From positions 62,001 through 126,000 of the forward strand of contig NZ_JAPFGA010000001.1 in assembly GCF_026241135.1 (NCBI RefSeq): a stretch of DNA of 64,000 bases. Direction: 5' to 3'. The notes beneath the pieces are model-generated. The model was given only the letters and a program-made list of their open reading frames with translations. It ran no database searches and was not told where the DNA came from. The stretch is from Galbibacter kalidii. GTDB taxonomy: Bacteria > Bacteroidota > Bacteroidia > Flavobacteriales > Flavobacteriaceae. The position numbers and the translations under genes were made by a program. Of this stretch, positions 16,725 to 26,308 are shown in pieces. Position 1 is the first letter of the stretch; the number at the start of each line of letters is the position of its first letter.

Positions 16725-17723
16725 TTGATTTTGAATAAGAAACGTATTTTGATCACCGGAGCTGCCGGTTTTTTGGGTTCACACCTGTGCGACAGGTTTA
16801 TGAAAGAGGGGATGTATGTTATTGGAATGGACAACCTGATTACCGGAGACCTTAAAAATATCGGACACCTACGAGGGGATGCCCGTTTTGAATTCATACA
16901 TCACGATGTGACGACCTATGTGGATATTTCAGGGGATTTGGATTATATTCTTCATTTTGCTTCGCCTGCGAGTCCAATCGATTATCTGAAAATACCTATT
17001 CAAACCCTAAAAGTGGGGGCTTTGGGAACCCATAATCTACTGGGGCTCGCTAAAAATAAAAAAGCACGTATTTTGGTAGCGTCTACTTCGGAAGTGTATG
17101 GCGATCCGCTTGTACATCCTCAAAATGAAGAATACTACGGAAATGTGAATCCGGTTGGTCCCCGGGGGGTGTATGATGAAGCCAAACGCTTTATGGAGTC
17201 CATCACCATGGCCTATCATCGTTTTCACGGACTCGACACGCGCATTGCCAGAATCTTTAATACTTATGGTCCGAGAATGCGACTTAACGACGGACGGGTA
17301 ATCCCGGCCTTTATCGGTCAGGCATTAAGGGGCGAAGACCTGACTGTTTTTGGTGATGGGAGCCAGACGCGTTCTTTCTGTTTTGTCGATGATCAGGTTG
17401 AAGGGATTTACCGCTTGCTGATGAGCGATTATCACCTACCGGTGAACATTGGGAATCCGAATGAAATTTCCATACGTGATTTTGCTGAAGAGATCGTTAA
17501 ACTGACGGGAACCGATCAGAAAATAATTTATAAACCCTTACCGGAAGACGACCCACTACAGCGTCAACCGGACATCAGTAAAGCCAGGGAAGTTCTGGGC
17601 TGGGAGCCAAAAGTGTCCCGTGAAGAGGGGATGAAAAGTACCTATAAATACTTCAAAAACCTCCCAAAAGAAGAACTCTACAAAAAAGAACACCGGGATT
17701 TTTCTGATAGGAATAGAGGGTAG
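16725..17723 (+). CDS. UDP-glucuronate decarboxylase (UDP-xylose synthase), SDR family
   Basis: About 332 residues. NAD-binding [16 protein letters not shown] (about 9-24), the UXS-type phrase [20 protein letters not shown], Ser-Thr in STSEVYGDP and catalytic GVYDEAK (Tyr/Lys). It converts UDP-glucuronate to UDP-xylose for cell-surface glycans. No ATG is available at the N-terminus; TTG at 16725 or 16731 must start it. An acidic C-terminal tail follows the catalytic domain. It has no capsule cluster around it. Confidence 0.88.
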   Translation: MILNKKRILITGAAGFLGSHLCDRFMKEGMYVIGMDNLITGDLKNIGHLRGDARFEFIHHDVTTYVDISGDLDYILHFASPASPIDYLKIPIQTLKVGALGTHNLLGLAKNKKARILVASTSEVYGDPLVHPQNEEYYGNVNPVGPRGVYDEAKRFMESITMAYHRFHGLDTRIARIFNTYGPRMRLNDGRVIPAFIGQALRGEDLTVFGDGSQTRSFCFVDDQVEGIYRLLMSDYHLPVNIGNPNEISIRDFAEEIVKLTGTDQKIIYKPLPEDDPLQRQPDISKAREVLGWEPKVSREEGMKSTYKYFKNLPKEELYKKEHRDFSDRNRG

Positions 17724-17764
17724 TGGCTGTATCGAATTATACTTTTGGAATTTGTTACCTTGTA

Positions 17765-17789
17765 TGCCTACCTTTGTAGGCAGACAGGC
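17765..17789. repeat. palindromic element copy (GCCTGTCTGCC family)
   Basis: The complement reads GCCTGTCTGCC (17779-17789) followed by TACAAAGGTAGGC, an imperfect palindrome. The 11-bp core is identical to copies at 30041 and 63182. Confidence 0.6.
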
Positions 17790-17950
17790 TTGCCCTGAGG
17801 AAGTTGATTTTTAGAAAGGATTATCTCGATACTTTTTTAGAGTAGATTACCCCTGAACAGTTTGGATATCCTCAGTTTGTGTATAAAATTGGGATGAGAT
17901 TATCAGGGGGGCTGAGAGCACGATCAAAATATAAACTAAAGTAGATAAAT

Positions 17951-18307
17951 ATGAAGAGTGAAACTCTTCAAGACGATTGTATGCCCAAATATTGGGTAAT
18001 CGATACTAAAGTAAGGGTTTTGCCCAGAAGTTCGCTTCCCCAAGATGGAAGTGATTATTATTTTGTGAGATCTGTTGTTCTTGATAGCTCAAAAGACAAT
18101 GCTATTGATAGGCTCAGACTGACACTTGAAGAAGACTTCATTTATATTGATGAAATTATTATCGCGGTCGATTACGAAAGTGAAAATTGGGACACTCATC
18201 TGGAAGATTTTGATATTAAAAACACCTTTGAATTAGTACAAGCAAGTGACGACATATATCTAGGTTGTTTTATCTCAGAATCAGCAATGTGGGATTCGGA
18301 ATGGTGA
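17951..18307 (+). CDS. uncharacterized acidic cytosolic protein
   Basis: 118 residues (or 108 from the inner ATG at 17981, MPKYWVID). It is strongly acidic, has no signal peptide or membrane segment, and I recognise no domain. The composition and size resemble small immunity proteins, but no toxin gene is beside it. Isolated between the decarboxylase gene and purD. Confidence 0.5.
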   Translation: MKSETLQDDCMPKYWVIDTKVRVLPRSSLPQDGSDYYFVRSVVLDSSKDNAIDRLRLTLEEDFIYIDEIIIAVDYESENWDTHLEDFDIKNTFELVQASDDIYLGCFISESAMWDSEW

Positions 18308-18412
18308 AAACCAAATTGTTTGAACTTTATATGTATTGATTTGAAATCTTATGTCAAAACTTCCGTCCAACAAAATTCTCAACGCTTCATTCATCATTAT
18401 GAATTTTTCATT

Positions 18413-18420
18413 TAACTTTG
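18413..18420 (+). promoter_or_regulatory. -7 promoter element of purD
   Basis: TAACTTTG matches TAnnTTTG, 36 bp before the purD ATG. The -33 partner is not clear. Confidence 0.4.
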
Positions 18421-18456
18421 GCGTTTCATTGACGATCACTATATAAATTCAGAAAA

Positions 18457-19728
18457 ATGAACATCCTTATCATAGGTTCAGGAGGGAGAGAACACACCCT
18501 AGCGTGGAAAATAGCACAAAGTCCGAAAACAACACAGCTTTTTGTAGCTCCGGGGAATGCTGGCACAGCAGAAATAGCAGTTAATGTTCCCGTAGGGGTA
18601 ACCGATTTTCAAGCAATTAAAGAAGTGGTGTTGGACAAATCCATCGACATGGTTGTGGTTGGTCCTGAAGTTCCTTTGGTAGAAGGGGTACATGACTTTT
18701 TTCTGAATGACGATCAGCTAAAAAACATTCCTGTGATAGGACCGCAAAAAAGTGGTGCTATTTTGGAAGGGAGTAAGGAGTTTGCCAAAGAATTTATGAT
18801 GCGTCACCAAATTCCGACGGCGGGATATCAAAGTTTTACTTCTGAAAACTTGGAAGAAGGCTATGCATTCCTTGAAACCCTTAAACCGCCTTATGTTTTG
18901 AAAGCAGATGGCTTGGCAGCCGGAAAAGGGGTGTTGATCCTCAACGATATCAACGAGGCCAAGGCAGAGTTGAAGAAGATGTTGGTCGATGCTAAATTCG
19001 GTAGTGCCAGTACCAAGGTGGTGATCGAAGAGTTTTTAAGCGGCATCGAACTAAGTGTCTTTGTGCTCACCGATGGTAAAAACTACCTTACCCTCCCTAC
19101 AGCCAAAGATTATAAACGAATAGGCGAAGGAGATACCGGATTAAATACCGGTGGTATGGGAGCCATTTCCCCGGTGCCGTTTGCCGATGCTACTTTTATG
19201 GATAAAGTGGAAAATCGTATCGTAAGACCAACTATTGAAGGTTTTCAAAAGGATGGGATTCCCTACAAAGGTTTTGTGTTTATCGGACTCATAAAAGTGG
19301 ACGACGAACCTTATGTGATTGAATACAACGTCCGAATGGGTGATCCGGAAACCGAAGTGGTCATCCCTCGTGTTAAAAATGATATGGTGACATTGCTTGA
19401 AGCTGTAGCTGATGGATCTTTGGATAAAGTCACTTTAGAAGTAGATGAACGAGCAGCAACAACCGTGGTAGCCGTATCTGGTGGCTATCCCGAAGCTTAT
19501 GAAAAAGGAAAGGAAATTTCCGGTTTTGAAGCGGTAGAGGATTCTATTGTCTTTCATGCAGGAACACAGCTAAAAGAAGGTAAAGTAGTGACTTCCGGCG
19601 GACGTGTACTGGCGATAACATCCTTTGGAGATGACTTTAGGGAAGCGTTGGAAACCTCCTATAGGAGCCTTGAAAAGCTTTCATTTGATAAAATGTATTA
19701 CAGAAAAGACCTCGGTTTCGATTTATAA
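18457..19728 (+). CDS. purD: phosphoribosylamine-glycine ligase
   Basis: 423 residues, normal length. N-terminal MNILIIGSGGREHTLAWKI, the ATP-grasp core with PPYVLKADGLAAGKGVLI and the hallmark NTGGMGAISPVPF, then FVFIGLI and YNVRMGDPETEVVIPR. It catalyses the second step of purine synthesis, joining phosphoribosylamine and glycine with ATP. It is not in a pur cluster here; the next gene is about 380 bp away. Confidence 0.97.
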   Translation: MNILIIGSGGREHTLAWKIAQSPKTTQLFVAPGNAGTAEIAVNVPVGVTDFQAIKEVVLDKSIDMVVVGPEVPLVEGVHDFFLNDDQLKNIPVIGPQKSGAILEGSKEFAKEFMMRHQIPTAGYQSFTSENLEEGYAFLETLKPPYVLKADGLAAGKGVLILNDINEAKAELKKMLVDAKFGSASTKVVIEEFLSGIELSVFVLTDGKNYLTLPTAKDYKRIGEGDTGLNTGGMGAISPVPFADATFMDKVENRIVRPTIEGFQKDGIPYKGFVFIGLIKVDDEPYVIEYNVRMGDPETEVVIPRVKNDMVTLLEAVADGSLDKVTLEVDERAATTVVAVSGGYPEAYEKGKEISGFEAVEDSIVFHAGTQLKEGKVVTSGGRVLAITSFGDDFREALETSYRSLEKLSFDKMYYRKDLGFDL

Positions 19729-20111
19729 ACTTCATCTTTCCTTTATTTTTTTACGCAAAGACTGCAGGGACGACCACGCAAAGCTTTTTAAGGAGTCTTG
19801 GCGTTCTTTGCGCAATTTTTCTTATTTTGCTTTGCGAGAAACAAGCAATTAATGAAGGAAAACGATATTTCATTTAAGGTAATTGGAACTTGATACAAAT
19901 CAATCAACCACTCAAACATGACGAAGTTAAAAAGTAACGTCAGGTCGAGTGCCCTGTGGAATATTGCGAAGCAATGGAATTCCATAGGGTGTATCGAGAC
20001 CCTTTGTTTGAATGCTTCTCGATACATTTTTTATTTCGCAGAGCTTCATAAAAAATACTCGAAGTGACGGGTTTTGGTGAAATTATCAGTGAACCCCCTA
20101 AATTTTTATTT
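19729..20111. repeat. intergenic region filled with inverted repeats
   Basis: About 380 bp. 19750-19845 carries ACGCAAAG-type repeats in both orientations. 19938-20095 is a nested imperfect inverted repeat (TCGAGTGCCCTGTGGAAT against ATTCCATAGGGTGTATCGA, then a TCGATACATTTTTTAT / ATAAAAAATACTCGA pair) bounded by GTCAGGTCGAG and CGAAGTGAC. These resemble flavobacterial REP elements. No gene is seen. Confidence 0.5.
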
Positions 20112-21413
20112 ATGGATTTGAATGATAATGTTTTAGATGGTTTTCAGTTTTTGAAAAAAAGACTGTTGGTATTGCTCATTTTTTTGAGTTTTAACACAGC
20201 CTTCGCTTCCTATATCCTGATTCCGATGGATGCTGAAACACAGCAAGATCACCTTAAGGCCTACGGAATTACCTATTGGGTTCTACAAAAGAATGAAAAA
20301 GTAAAATGGCTCCTTAACTACAGAGGGGGTGCTTTTTTATTTCCCGATACGGAAATCATCAGAAAAGAATGCCAAATACGAGGGGTGTCTTTTGAGGTGC
20401 TTTCTGATTCCAAAACGGAAAGTATCCTGGAAGAAATAAGCAGTCCGTCAAAAAACCAGGAATCCGTTATCCTTGAAAAAGCCCCGAAAATTGCGGTCTA
20501 TTCTCCCAAAGGGAATCAACCTTGGGACGATGCGGTAACGATGGTGCTTACCTATGCCGAAATTCCCTATGATGTTGTTTATGACAGGGAAGTGATGGAA
20601 GACAAACTGTTGCTATACGACTGGCTTCACCTTCACCACGAGGATTTTACGGGACAATACGGAAAGTTTTATGGAGCCTATCGTGCGATGCCTTGGTATA
20701 TTGAAGAAAAAAAGGCGGCTGAGGCCTTGGCAACCGATTTGGGTTATGAAAAGGTGTCACAGGAAAAACTGGATGTAGCCTTAAAGATTAAAAATTATGT
20801 GGTGGGTGGCGGTTTTATGTTTGCCATGTGTTCGGCTACTGATAGTTTTGATATTGCACTGGCAGCCGAGGGAACGGATATCTGCGAACCTATGTTCGAC
20901 GGTGATCCTGCTGCTCCCAATTATCAGGCGCAGTTGGACTTTTCAAAAACCTTTGCTTTTCAGGATTTTATATTGGAACGGAATCCGCTTACTTACGAAT
21001 TTTCCTCCATAGATATGACGGCAAAAAGACGAAGTGTAAAACGGGAAACGGATTATTTTACACTGATGGAATTCTCGGCAAAATGGGATCCTGTTCCTAC
21101 CATGCTGTGTCAGAATCATACGGCTTTAGTCAAAGGATTTATGGGGCAAACAACGGCTTATGACCCTACTTTGATTCGCCCTACGGTGTTGGTGATGGCC
21201 GAAAATAAGGTTAATGGTGAGGCACGTTATATTCATGGCATCAAAGGGAAAGGCTTTTTTACCTTTTATGGCGGACACGATCCGGAGGATTATCAGCATA
21301 GAGTAGGGGACCCTAAAACAGAATTGGCTTTACACCCGAACTCACCCGGATATCGCCTTATTTTGAATAATGTGCTCTTTCCGGCAGCAAAAAAGAAAAA
21401 ACAAAAAACATGA
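20112..21413 (+). CDS. exported protein of unknown function ('asparagine synthetase B-like' annotation family)
   Basis: About 433 residues. A basic-hydrophobic leader (KKRLLVLLIFLSFNTAFA) ends in AFA-S, so it is exported; the ATG at 20112 is preferred over 20064, which would precede the leader by a long extension. The mature start SYILIPMDAETQQDHLKAYG is the pattern that Bacteroidota genomes label asparagine synthetase B. No ATP-pyrophosphatase PP-loop and no catalytic Cys at position 2 are present, so that name is misleading. The middle (KIAVYSPKGNQPWDDAVTMV) recalls class I amidotransferase-like folds; this is inference. Confidence 0.55.
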   Translation: MDLNDNVLDGFQFLKKRLLVLLIFLSFNTAFASYILIPMDAETQQDHLKAYGITYWVLQKNEKVKWLLNYRGGAFLFPDTEIIRKECQIRGVSFEVLSDSKTESILEEISSPSKNQESVILEKAPKIAVYSPKGNQPWDDAVTMVLTYAEIPYDVVYDREVMEDKLLLYDWLHLHHEDFTGQYGKFYGAYRAMPWYIEEKKAAEALATDLGYEKVSQEKLDVALKIKNYVVGGGFMFAMCSATDSFDIALAAEGTDICEPMFDGDPAAPNYQAQLDFSKTFAFQDFILERNPLTYEFSSIDMTAKRRSVKRETDYFTLMEFSAKWDPVPTMLCQNHTALVKGFMGQTTAYDPTLIRPTVLVMAENKVNGEARYIHGIKGKGFFTFYGGHDPEDYQHRVGDPKTELALHPNSPGYRLILNNVLFPAAKKKKQKT

Positions 21414-21487
21414 AACCAACATGTTTAAAATAATCATTAAACATCAAAGGTTCCATCTGACAAATAAAAACAATTAAATAAAAACAG

Positions 21488-22852
21488 ATGAAAATAAAAC
21501 GAGTATCGGCAATCATATTGCTTTTGGTGTTGTGTAATATCATAACTGCTCAAAACAAATACACACCTTCAGAAGCCTTGTCTGCCAGCAGGCAGGAAAA
21601 CCTGAAAGCTCGGGAATGGTTCAAGGATGCCAAATTTGGGATGTTTATCCACTGGGGTGTATACAGCATTCTGGGGGATGGCGAATGGGTGATGAACAAT
21701 CAGGATATCTCGGTAGACCGATATGAGTTATTGCCCAATTTTTTTAATCCACAGGCTTTTGATGCCAAAAAGATCGTAAGCCTTGCCAAACAGGCGGGGA
21801 TGAAATACATAACGATCACAACAAAACACCACGATGGTTTTGCCATGTACGATTCCAAAGTGTCCGATTATAATATCGTAAAGGCAACCCCTTATGGGAA
21901 AGATATTTTTAGGATGTTGGAACAGGAATGTGAAAAGCAGGGAATAAAGCTTTTTGCTTATTATTCGCAGTTGGATTGGCATCACCCCGATTATTATCCA
22001 AGGGGATGGACAGGCAGAAAGACGGGGAGACCCGAGTCAGGCAATTGGGAAGATTATTTGGCGTTTCAAGACGCACAGATTAAGGAATTGGCGGAAAATT
22101 ATAACATTGCCGGGTTTTGGTTCGATGGCTGGTGGGATCAGGCGCCCGATAAGGAAGATTGGCATAAGGCTGTTGATTACCGAATCAAAGGGAATGAATG
22201 GCATTTGGAACGCACTTATGAAATGATCCACAATATAAATTCAGCTTTGCTTATAGGGAATAACCATCACGAATTGCCTTTTGAAGGGGAAGATTTTCAA
22301 ATGTTTGAAAAGGACTTACCCGGGAAGAATACAACAGGCTTTGGTGGAGCAGGTATAGGACAACTTCCGTTGGAAACCTGTGAAACGATCAATCATTCCT
22401 GGGGATTCAACCTTCAGGATGGCAACCACAAATCAGTAAAAACCCTTATTCAGTATTTGGTCAAAGCGGCCGGGAATAATGCTAATTTCCTGTTGAATAT
22501 AGGACCAATGCCCAATGGAGAAATTCAGCAAGAGCATAAAGAACGTCTCTTGGCAGTTGGGAAATGGATAGAAAAAAACGGAGAGACGATCTATGGCACC
22601 AGAAAAGGACCTGTATATGTGGAAAATAAAATTGTATCAACCCAAAATGGGAAAAAGTTATATATCCATGCTTTGGATATGGAAGACGAAAGTGTAGCTG
22701 TTGACGATTTTGATCAGAAAATTAAAAGTGTAGCGCTTTTTGAAGATGGAACTTCACTAGGCTATCAATTTAAAGATGGAGGCTTACAAATAAATATTCC
22801 AAAAGAAAAACAAAACGAAATAGATACCATTATAGAAATAACCCTTCAATAA
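21488..22852 (+). CDS. alpha-L-fucosidase, GH29
   Basis: 454 residues. Signal peptide ends at IITAQ. GH29 motifs: REWFKDAKFGMFIHWGVYS, TTKHHDGFAMYDS and the nucleophile region AGFWFDGWWD (Asp213). A C-terminal beta-sandwich follows from about residue 370. It releases fucose from glycans outside the cytoplasm. It leads an operon-like trio: the next GH29 gene starts 2 bp after its stop. Residues 29-36 (about ALSASRQE) are encoded by a palindrome of the dispersed family and look inserted just before the conserved ENLKAREWF. Confidence 0.9.
   Translation: MKIKRVSAIILLLVLCNIITAQNKYTPSEALSASRQENLKAREWFKDAKFGMFIHWGVYSILGDGEWVMNNQDISVDRYELLPNFFNPQAFDAKKIVSLAKQAGMKYITITTKHHDGFAMYDSKVSDYNIVKATPYGKDIFRMLEQECEKQGIKLFAYYSQLDWHHPDYYPRGWTGRKTGRPESGNWEDYLAFQDAQIKELAENYNIAGFWFDGWWDQAPDKEDWHKAVDYRIKGNEWHLERTYEMIHNINSALLIGNNHHELPFEGEDFQMFEKDLPGKNTTGFGGAGIGQLPLETCETINHSWGFNLQDGNHKSVKTLIQYLVKAAGNNANFLLNIGPMPNGEIQQEHKERLLAVGKWIEKNGETIYGTRKGPVYVENKIVSTQNGKKLYIHALDMEDESVAVDDFDQKIKSVALFEDGTSLGYQFKDGGLQINIPKEKQNEIDTIIEITLQ
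21576..21596. repeat. palindrome inside the fucosidase coding sequence
   Basis: CTGCCAGCAGGCAG (21582-21595), preceded by CTTGT, has the same CTGCC-N4-GGCAG build as the intergenic palindromes at 30047 and 40290. The frame is kept across it. Confidence 0.5.
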
Positions 22853-22854
22853 AT

Positions 22855-24321
22855 ATGAATTTACTTAGACTAATCGCTGTATTTTTTATTGCTTTATGTA
22901 TTTCCTGTACGGAAAAAATTGTTTCTCCTCCGGAGCCTGTGGGGCCAACACCATCCAAAAGACAGTTGGCATGGCATGAGTTGGAATACTATGCTTTTGT
23001 CCATTTCAATATGAATACGTTTACCAATATGGAATGGGGAACGGGAGCTGAATCCCCCGACACCTTTAATCCAGAGGAATTGAATACCCGTCAATGGGTA
23101 AAAGTGGCCAAAGAGGCGGGAATGAAAGGTATTATCATAACGGCAAAACACCATGACGGATTTTGCTTATGGTCTACGGAATACACAGAGCATTCGGTAA
23201 AGAATTCCAAGTGGAAAGACGGTGAAGGTGATGTGATCAAGGAATTATCTGAAGCCTGCAAAGAATACGGCTTGAAATTCGGGGTCTATATTTCACCTTG
23301 GGATAGGAATCATCCGGAATATGGAAAATCGGAATATGTGGAGGTTTTCCATAATCAGTTACGGGAGTTGTTGACGAAATATGGGGAAATTGCTGAAGTG
23401 TGGTTCGACGGAGCCAACGGTGGTTCCGGTTATTACGGCGGAGCCAATGAAACGAGGAAAATCGATAAGAAAAACTATTATCAGTGGGATAAAACCATAA
23501 GTATTGTGAGGGAATTGCAACCCAATGCCGTTATTTTTGGCGATGGTGGTCCCGATGTAAGATGGGTAGGAAATGAACAAGGCTGGGCCAATGAAACGAA
23601 TTGGAGTTTGCTAAGAAGGGATGAAGTATATCCAGGCTGGCCAAAGTTCAAACAACTGCGCTCAGGACATGAAGACGGGACGCATTGGGTGCCGGCGGAA
23701 TGTGATGTATCCATACGGCCGGGTTGGTATTATCATCCTGAAGAAGATGATAAAGTAAAATCGCTTTCAGATTTGTTGGATATTTATTACAAATCGGTCG
23801 GAAGAAATGGTTCTCTTTTGTTGAATCTGCCTGTGGACAACCGAGGATTGGTTCATGAAAATGATGTAAAGCAATTAATGGCATTAAAAACACAGTTGGC
23901 AAAAGATTTTGCTGAAAATTTGGCGACCGGACAGTCGGTTACGGCTACAAATGTAAGGGGGGATAATGTTGATTATAAAGCGGAAAACCTTATTGATGGT
24001 GACAAGAATACCTATTGGGCTACCGATGATGATGATGTGGAAGTGTCTGTAACACTTGAACTGGAGGAACCAACAGAAATGAATCGTATTTTGCTTCAAG
24101 AATACATACCTTTAGGACAACGGGTACAAGAATTTGTTGTTGAGGCTGAAGTTGATGGAGCGTGGAAAGTTATAGACGAGCAAACAACTATAGGATACAA
24201 ACGAATTTTAAGGTTTGATACGGTAAAGGCCTCAAAAATACGTGTAAGCATTACAGCAGCTAAAGCTTCACCGGTGTTGAGTAATTTGGAATTGTACAAT
24301 GCTCCACCTGTAGCTAAGTGA
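22855..24321 (+). CDS. alpha-L-fucosidase, GH29, with C-terminal F5/8-type C domain
   Basis: 488 residues. Lipoprotein leader (ALCISCTEK, Cys at about 19). Catalytic domain about 35-340 with HFNMNTFTNMEWG, ITAKHHDGFCLWS and the nucleophile region AEVWFDGANG (Asp185). The C-terminal 130 residues (ATNVRGDN, AENLIDGDKNTYWATDD, FVVEAEVDGAWKVI) form a discoidin-like carbohydrate-binding domain. It differs enough from the upstream GH29 to suggest the alternative GH29 subfamily with different linkage preference. Likely co-transcribed with both neighbours. Confidence 0.88.
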   Translation: MNLLRLIAVFFIALCISCTEKIVSPPEPVGPTPSKRQLAWHELEYYAFVHFNMNTFTNMEWGTGAESPDTFNPEELNTRQWVKVAKEAGMKGIIITAKHHDGFCLWSTEYTEHSVKNSKWKDGEGDVIKELSEACKEYGLKFGVYISPWDRNHPEYGKSEYVEVFHNQLRELLTKYGEIAEVWFDGANGGSGYYGGANETRKIDKKNYYQWDKTISIVRELQPNAVIFGDGGPDVRWVGNEQGWANETNWSLLRRDEVYPGWPKFKQLRSGHEDGTHWVPAECDVSIRPGWYYHPEEDDKVKSLSDLLDIYYKSVGRNGSLLLNLPVDNRGLVHENDVKQLMALKTQLAKDFAENLATGQSVTATNVRGDNVDYKAENLIDGDKNTYWATDDDDVEVSVTLELEEPTEMNRILLQEYIPLGQRVQEFVVEAEVDGAWKVIDEQTTIGYKRILRFDTVKASKIRVSITAAKASPVLSNLELYNAPPVAK

Positions 24322-24422
24322 TCTTTTGCATTCTGCGTGAAATATTAATAGGACAGAGAATTATAGTTTTTAAATGAATAACTAGAACGAAATAATAACT
24401 TCAAAAACCAATTTATTTACAG

Positions 24423-26105
24423 ATGAAAAAAGTAGCGATTTTGCTGTTTGTGCTGAGTGTATGCGCATGCAGTAACAAACATAAAGAAGCCAAAAATGTG
24501 GCTTCAGATTATAATATCATCCCTAAACCGGTATCTATGGTTCCGGCTGATGGAAAATTTTTGGTAGATGCTGAAACAATCGTTTCAGGAAATGCTTCCT
24601 TGGAAAAAGAGGGGGCGTATTTGGCTCAACTATTGAGTATAGCAAGCGGACATGAAATTTCTTTTAATCCGGAGGGAGATAGAGTTGATAATGCAATTGT
24701 GATTCAGACTGACGAAAGTATAGCAAATGAAGAAGGTTATACCTTGTCTGTTCAATACAATCAAATTGTGATTACCGGGAAAACAGCTAAAGGTGTTTTC
24801 TACGGAATCCAAAGTTTAAGACAACTTTTACCGGAAGAGACCGAAAAAGGAGCCGTGGCAGAATTGACTATTCCCGCTGTGGAAATAGAGGACAACCCTG
24901 AATTTAAATACAGGGGAATGCACCTTGATGTGGCTCGTCATTTCTTTCCCGTGGATTTTGTAAAGAAATATATCGATCTAATTGCGATGCACAAGATGAA
25001 CAAATTCCACTGGCATTTAACAGAAGACCAAGGATGGAGGATCGAAATAAAAAAATATCCGGAACTTACAGAGGTAGGTGGGTATAGAAATGGAACCATT
25101 GTCGGTCATCATCCGGGAACTGAAAATGACAATAAAAAATACGGAGGCTTTTATACACAGGAAGAAATAAAAGAGGTGGTAAAATATGCTGCTGAACGCC
25201 ATATCACCGTTATTCCTGAAATTGAACTACCCGGACACAGTTCCGCAGCCATTGCTGCCTATCCGTCCTTGAGTTGTTTTCCTGAAGAACCAACCGTGGT
25301 TACAAAAGATATGATGTCTGAAAAAGGTAAAGCCCTTCAGGCTGATGGTACCGCTAAAATTGTTCAGGAAACCTGGGGTGTTTTTCCCGATGTGTATTGT
25401 GCCGGAAAAGATGAGACTTTCGAATTTTTAACTAATGTTTTGGATGAGGTGATTCCTTTATTCCCTTCAAAATATGTTCATATCGGAGGAGATGAATGTC
25501 CAAAAGAAAATTGGGAACGATGCCCGAATTGCCAAAAAAGAATAAAAGAAGAAGGCTTGGCAGATGAACACGAACTACAATCCTATTTTATCGAACGCAT
25601 TGAAAAATATGTGAATTCAAAAGGGAAAGATATCATCGGTTGGGATGAGATCCTTGAAGGTGGTTTGGCACCTAACGCTACAGTAATGTCTTGGAGAGGG
25701 GAAGCCGGTGGAATTGAAGCGGCCAAGCAAAATCACGATGTGATTATGACCCCTAATGAATCTAATTATTTTGACCATTACCAATCTAAAGATCAGGACA
25801 ATGAACCTTTGGCTATTGGTGGGTTTACAACTGTTGAGGAAGTCTATAATTACAATCCGATTCCAAAAGAGCTGACAGAAGAGCAAGCGAAATATATTTT
25901 GGGGTCACAGGGTAATGTTTGGACAGAATATATTGGAACAACAGAACAGATGGAATATATGATACTACCCCGTATGACAGCTTTATCTGAAGTAGTATGG
26001 TCTCCTTCTAAAAATTGGGACGATTTTAAAGGACGTCTTTCACAGATGAAAGCAAGATATGACGCTATGGGACTGAATTATGCCAAGCATGTGTTTGAAG
26101 AATAA
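24423..26105 (+). CDS. beta-N-acetylhexosaminidase, GH20
   Basis: 560 residues. Lipoprotein (VCACSNK). An N-terminal GH20b domain (about 30-155) leads into the catalytic barrel from YRGMHLDVARHFFP. Catalytic Asp357-Glu358 lie in HIGGDECPKENW, and substrate contacts in GWDEILEGG and WTEYI. It removes terminal GlcNAc/GalNAc from glycans by substrate-assisted catalysis. Together with the two fucosidases it would trim fucosylated, HexNAc-containing glycans. A terminator follows directly. Confidence 0.93.
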   Translation: MKKVAILLFVLSVCACSNKHKEAKNVASDYNIIPKPVSMVPADGKFLVDAETIVSGNASLEKEGAYLAQLLSIASGHEISFNPEGDRVDNAIVIQTDESIANEEGYTLSVQYNQIVITGKTAKGVFYGIQSLRQLLPEETEKGAVAELTIPAVEIEDNPEFKYRGMHLDVARHFFPVDFVKKYIDLIAMHKMNKFHWHLTEDQGWRIEIKKYPELTEVGGYRNGTIVGHHPGTENDNKKYGGFYTQEEIKEVVKYAAERHITVIPEIELPGHSSAAIAAYPSLSCFPEEPTVVTKDMMSEKGKALQADGTAKIVQETWGVFPDVYCAGKDETFEFLTNVLDEVIPLFPSKYVHIGGDECPKENWERCPNCQKRIKEEGLADEHELQSYFIERIEKYVNSKGKDIIGWDEILEGGLAPNATVMSWRGEAGGIEAAKQNHDVIMTPNESNYFDHYQSKDQDNEPLAIGGFTTVEEVYNYNPIPKELTEEQAKYILGSQGNVWTEYIGTTEQMEYMILPRMTALSEVVWSPSKNWDDFKGRLSQMKARYDAMGLNYAKHVFEE

Positions 26106-26157
26106 GATAGATATTCTATAAAAAAACAGTCGATTTTTTCTGTTTAGTTAAAGTGTA

Positions 26158-26187
26158 AAACCTCTCAAAAATTGGGAGGTTTTTTTG
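26158..26187 (+). terminator. intrinsic terminator of the GH29-GH29-GH20 run
   Basis: AAACCTCTC / GGGAGGTTT hairpin with an A/T-rich loop, continuing into seven T. Confidence 0.8.
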
Positions 26188-26308
26188 TTGTAGAATGTCT
26201 TTTTTTAAAAGTAAAATATTTAGCTTTGCCTATGTATTTTCCTACCTAAAACCTATTATCTGTACGAATGATTTTTCATAAAAAAGTAAACGTATAATCA
26301 ATAATTAC

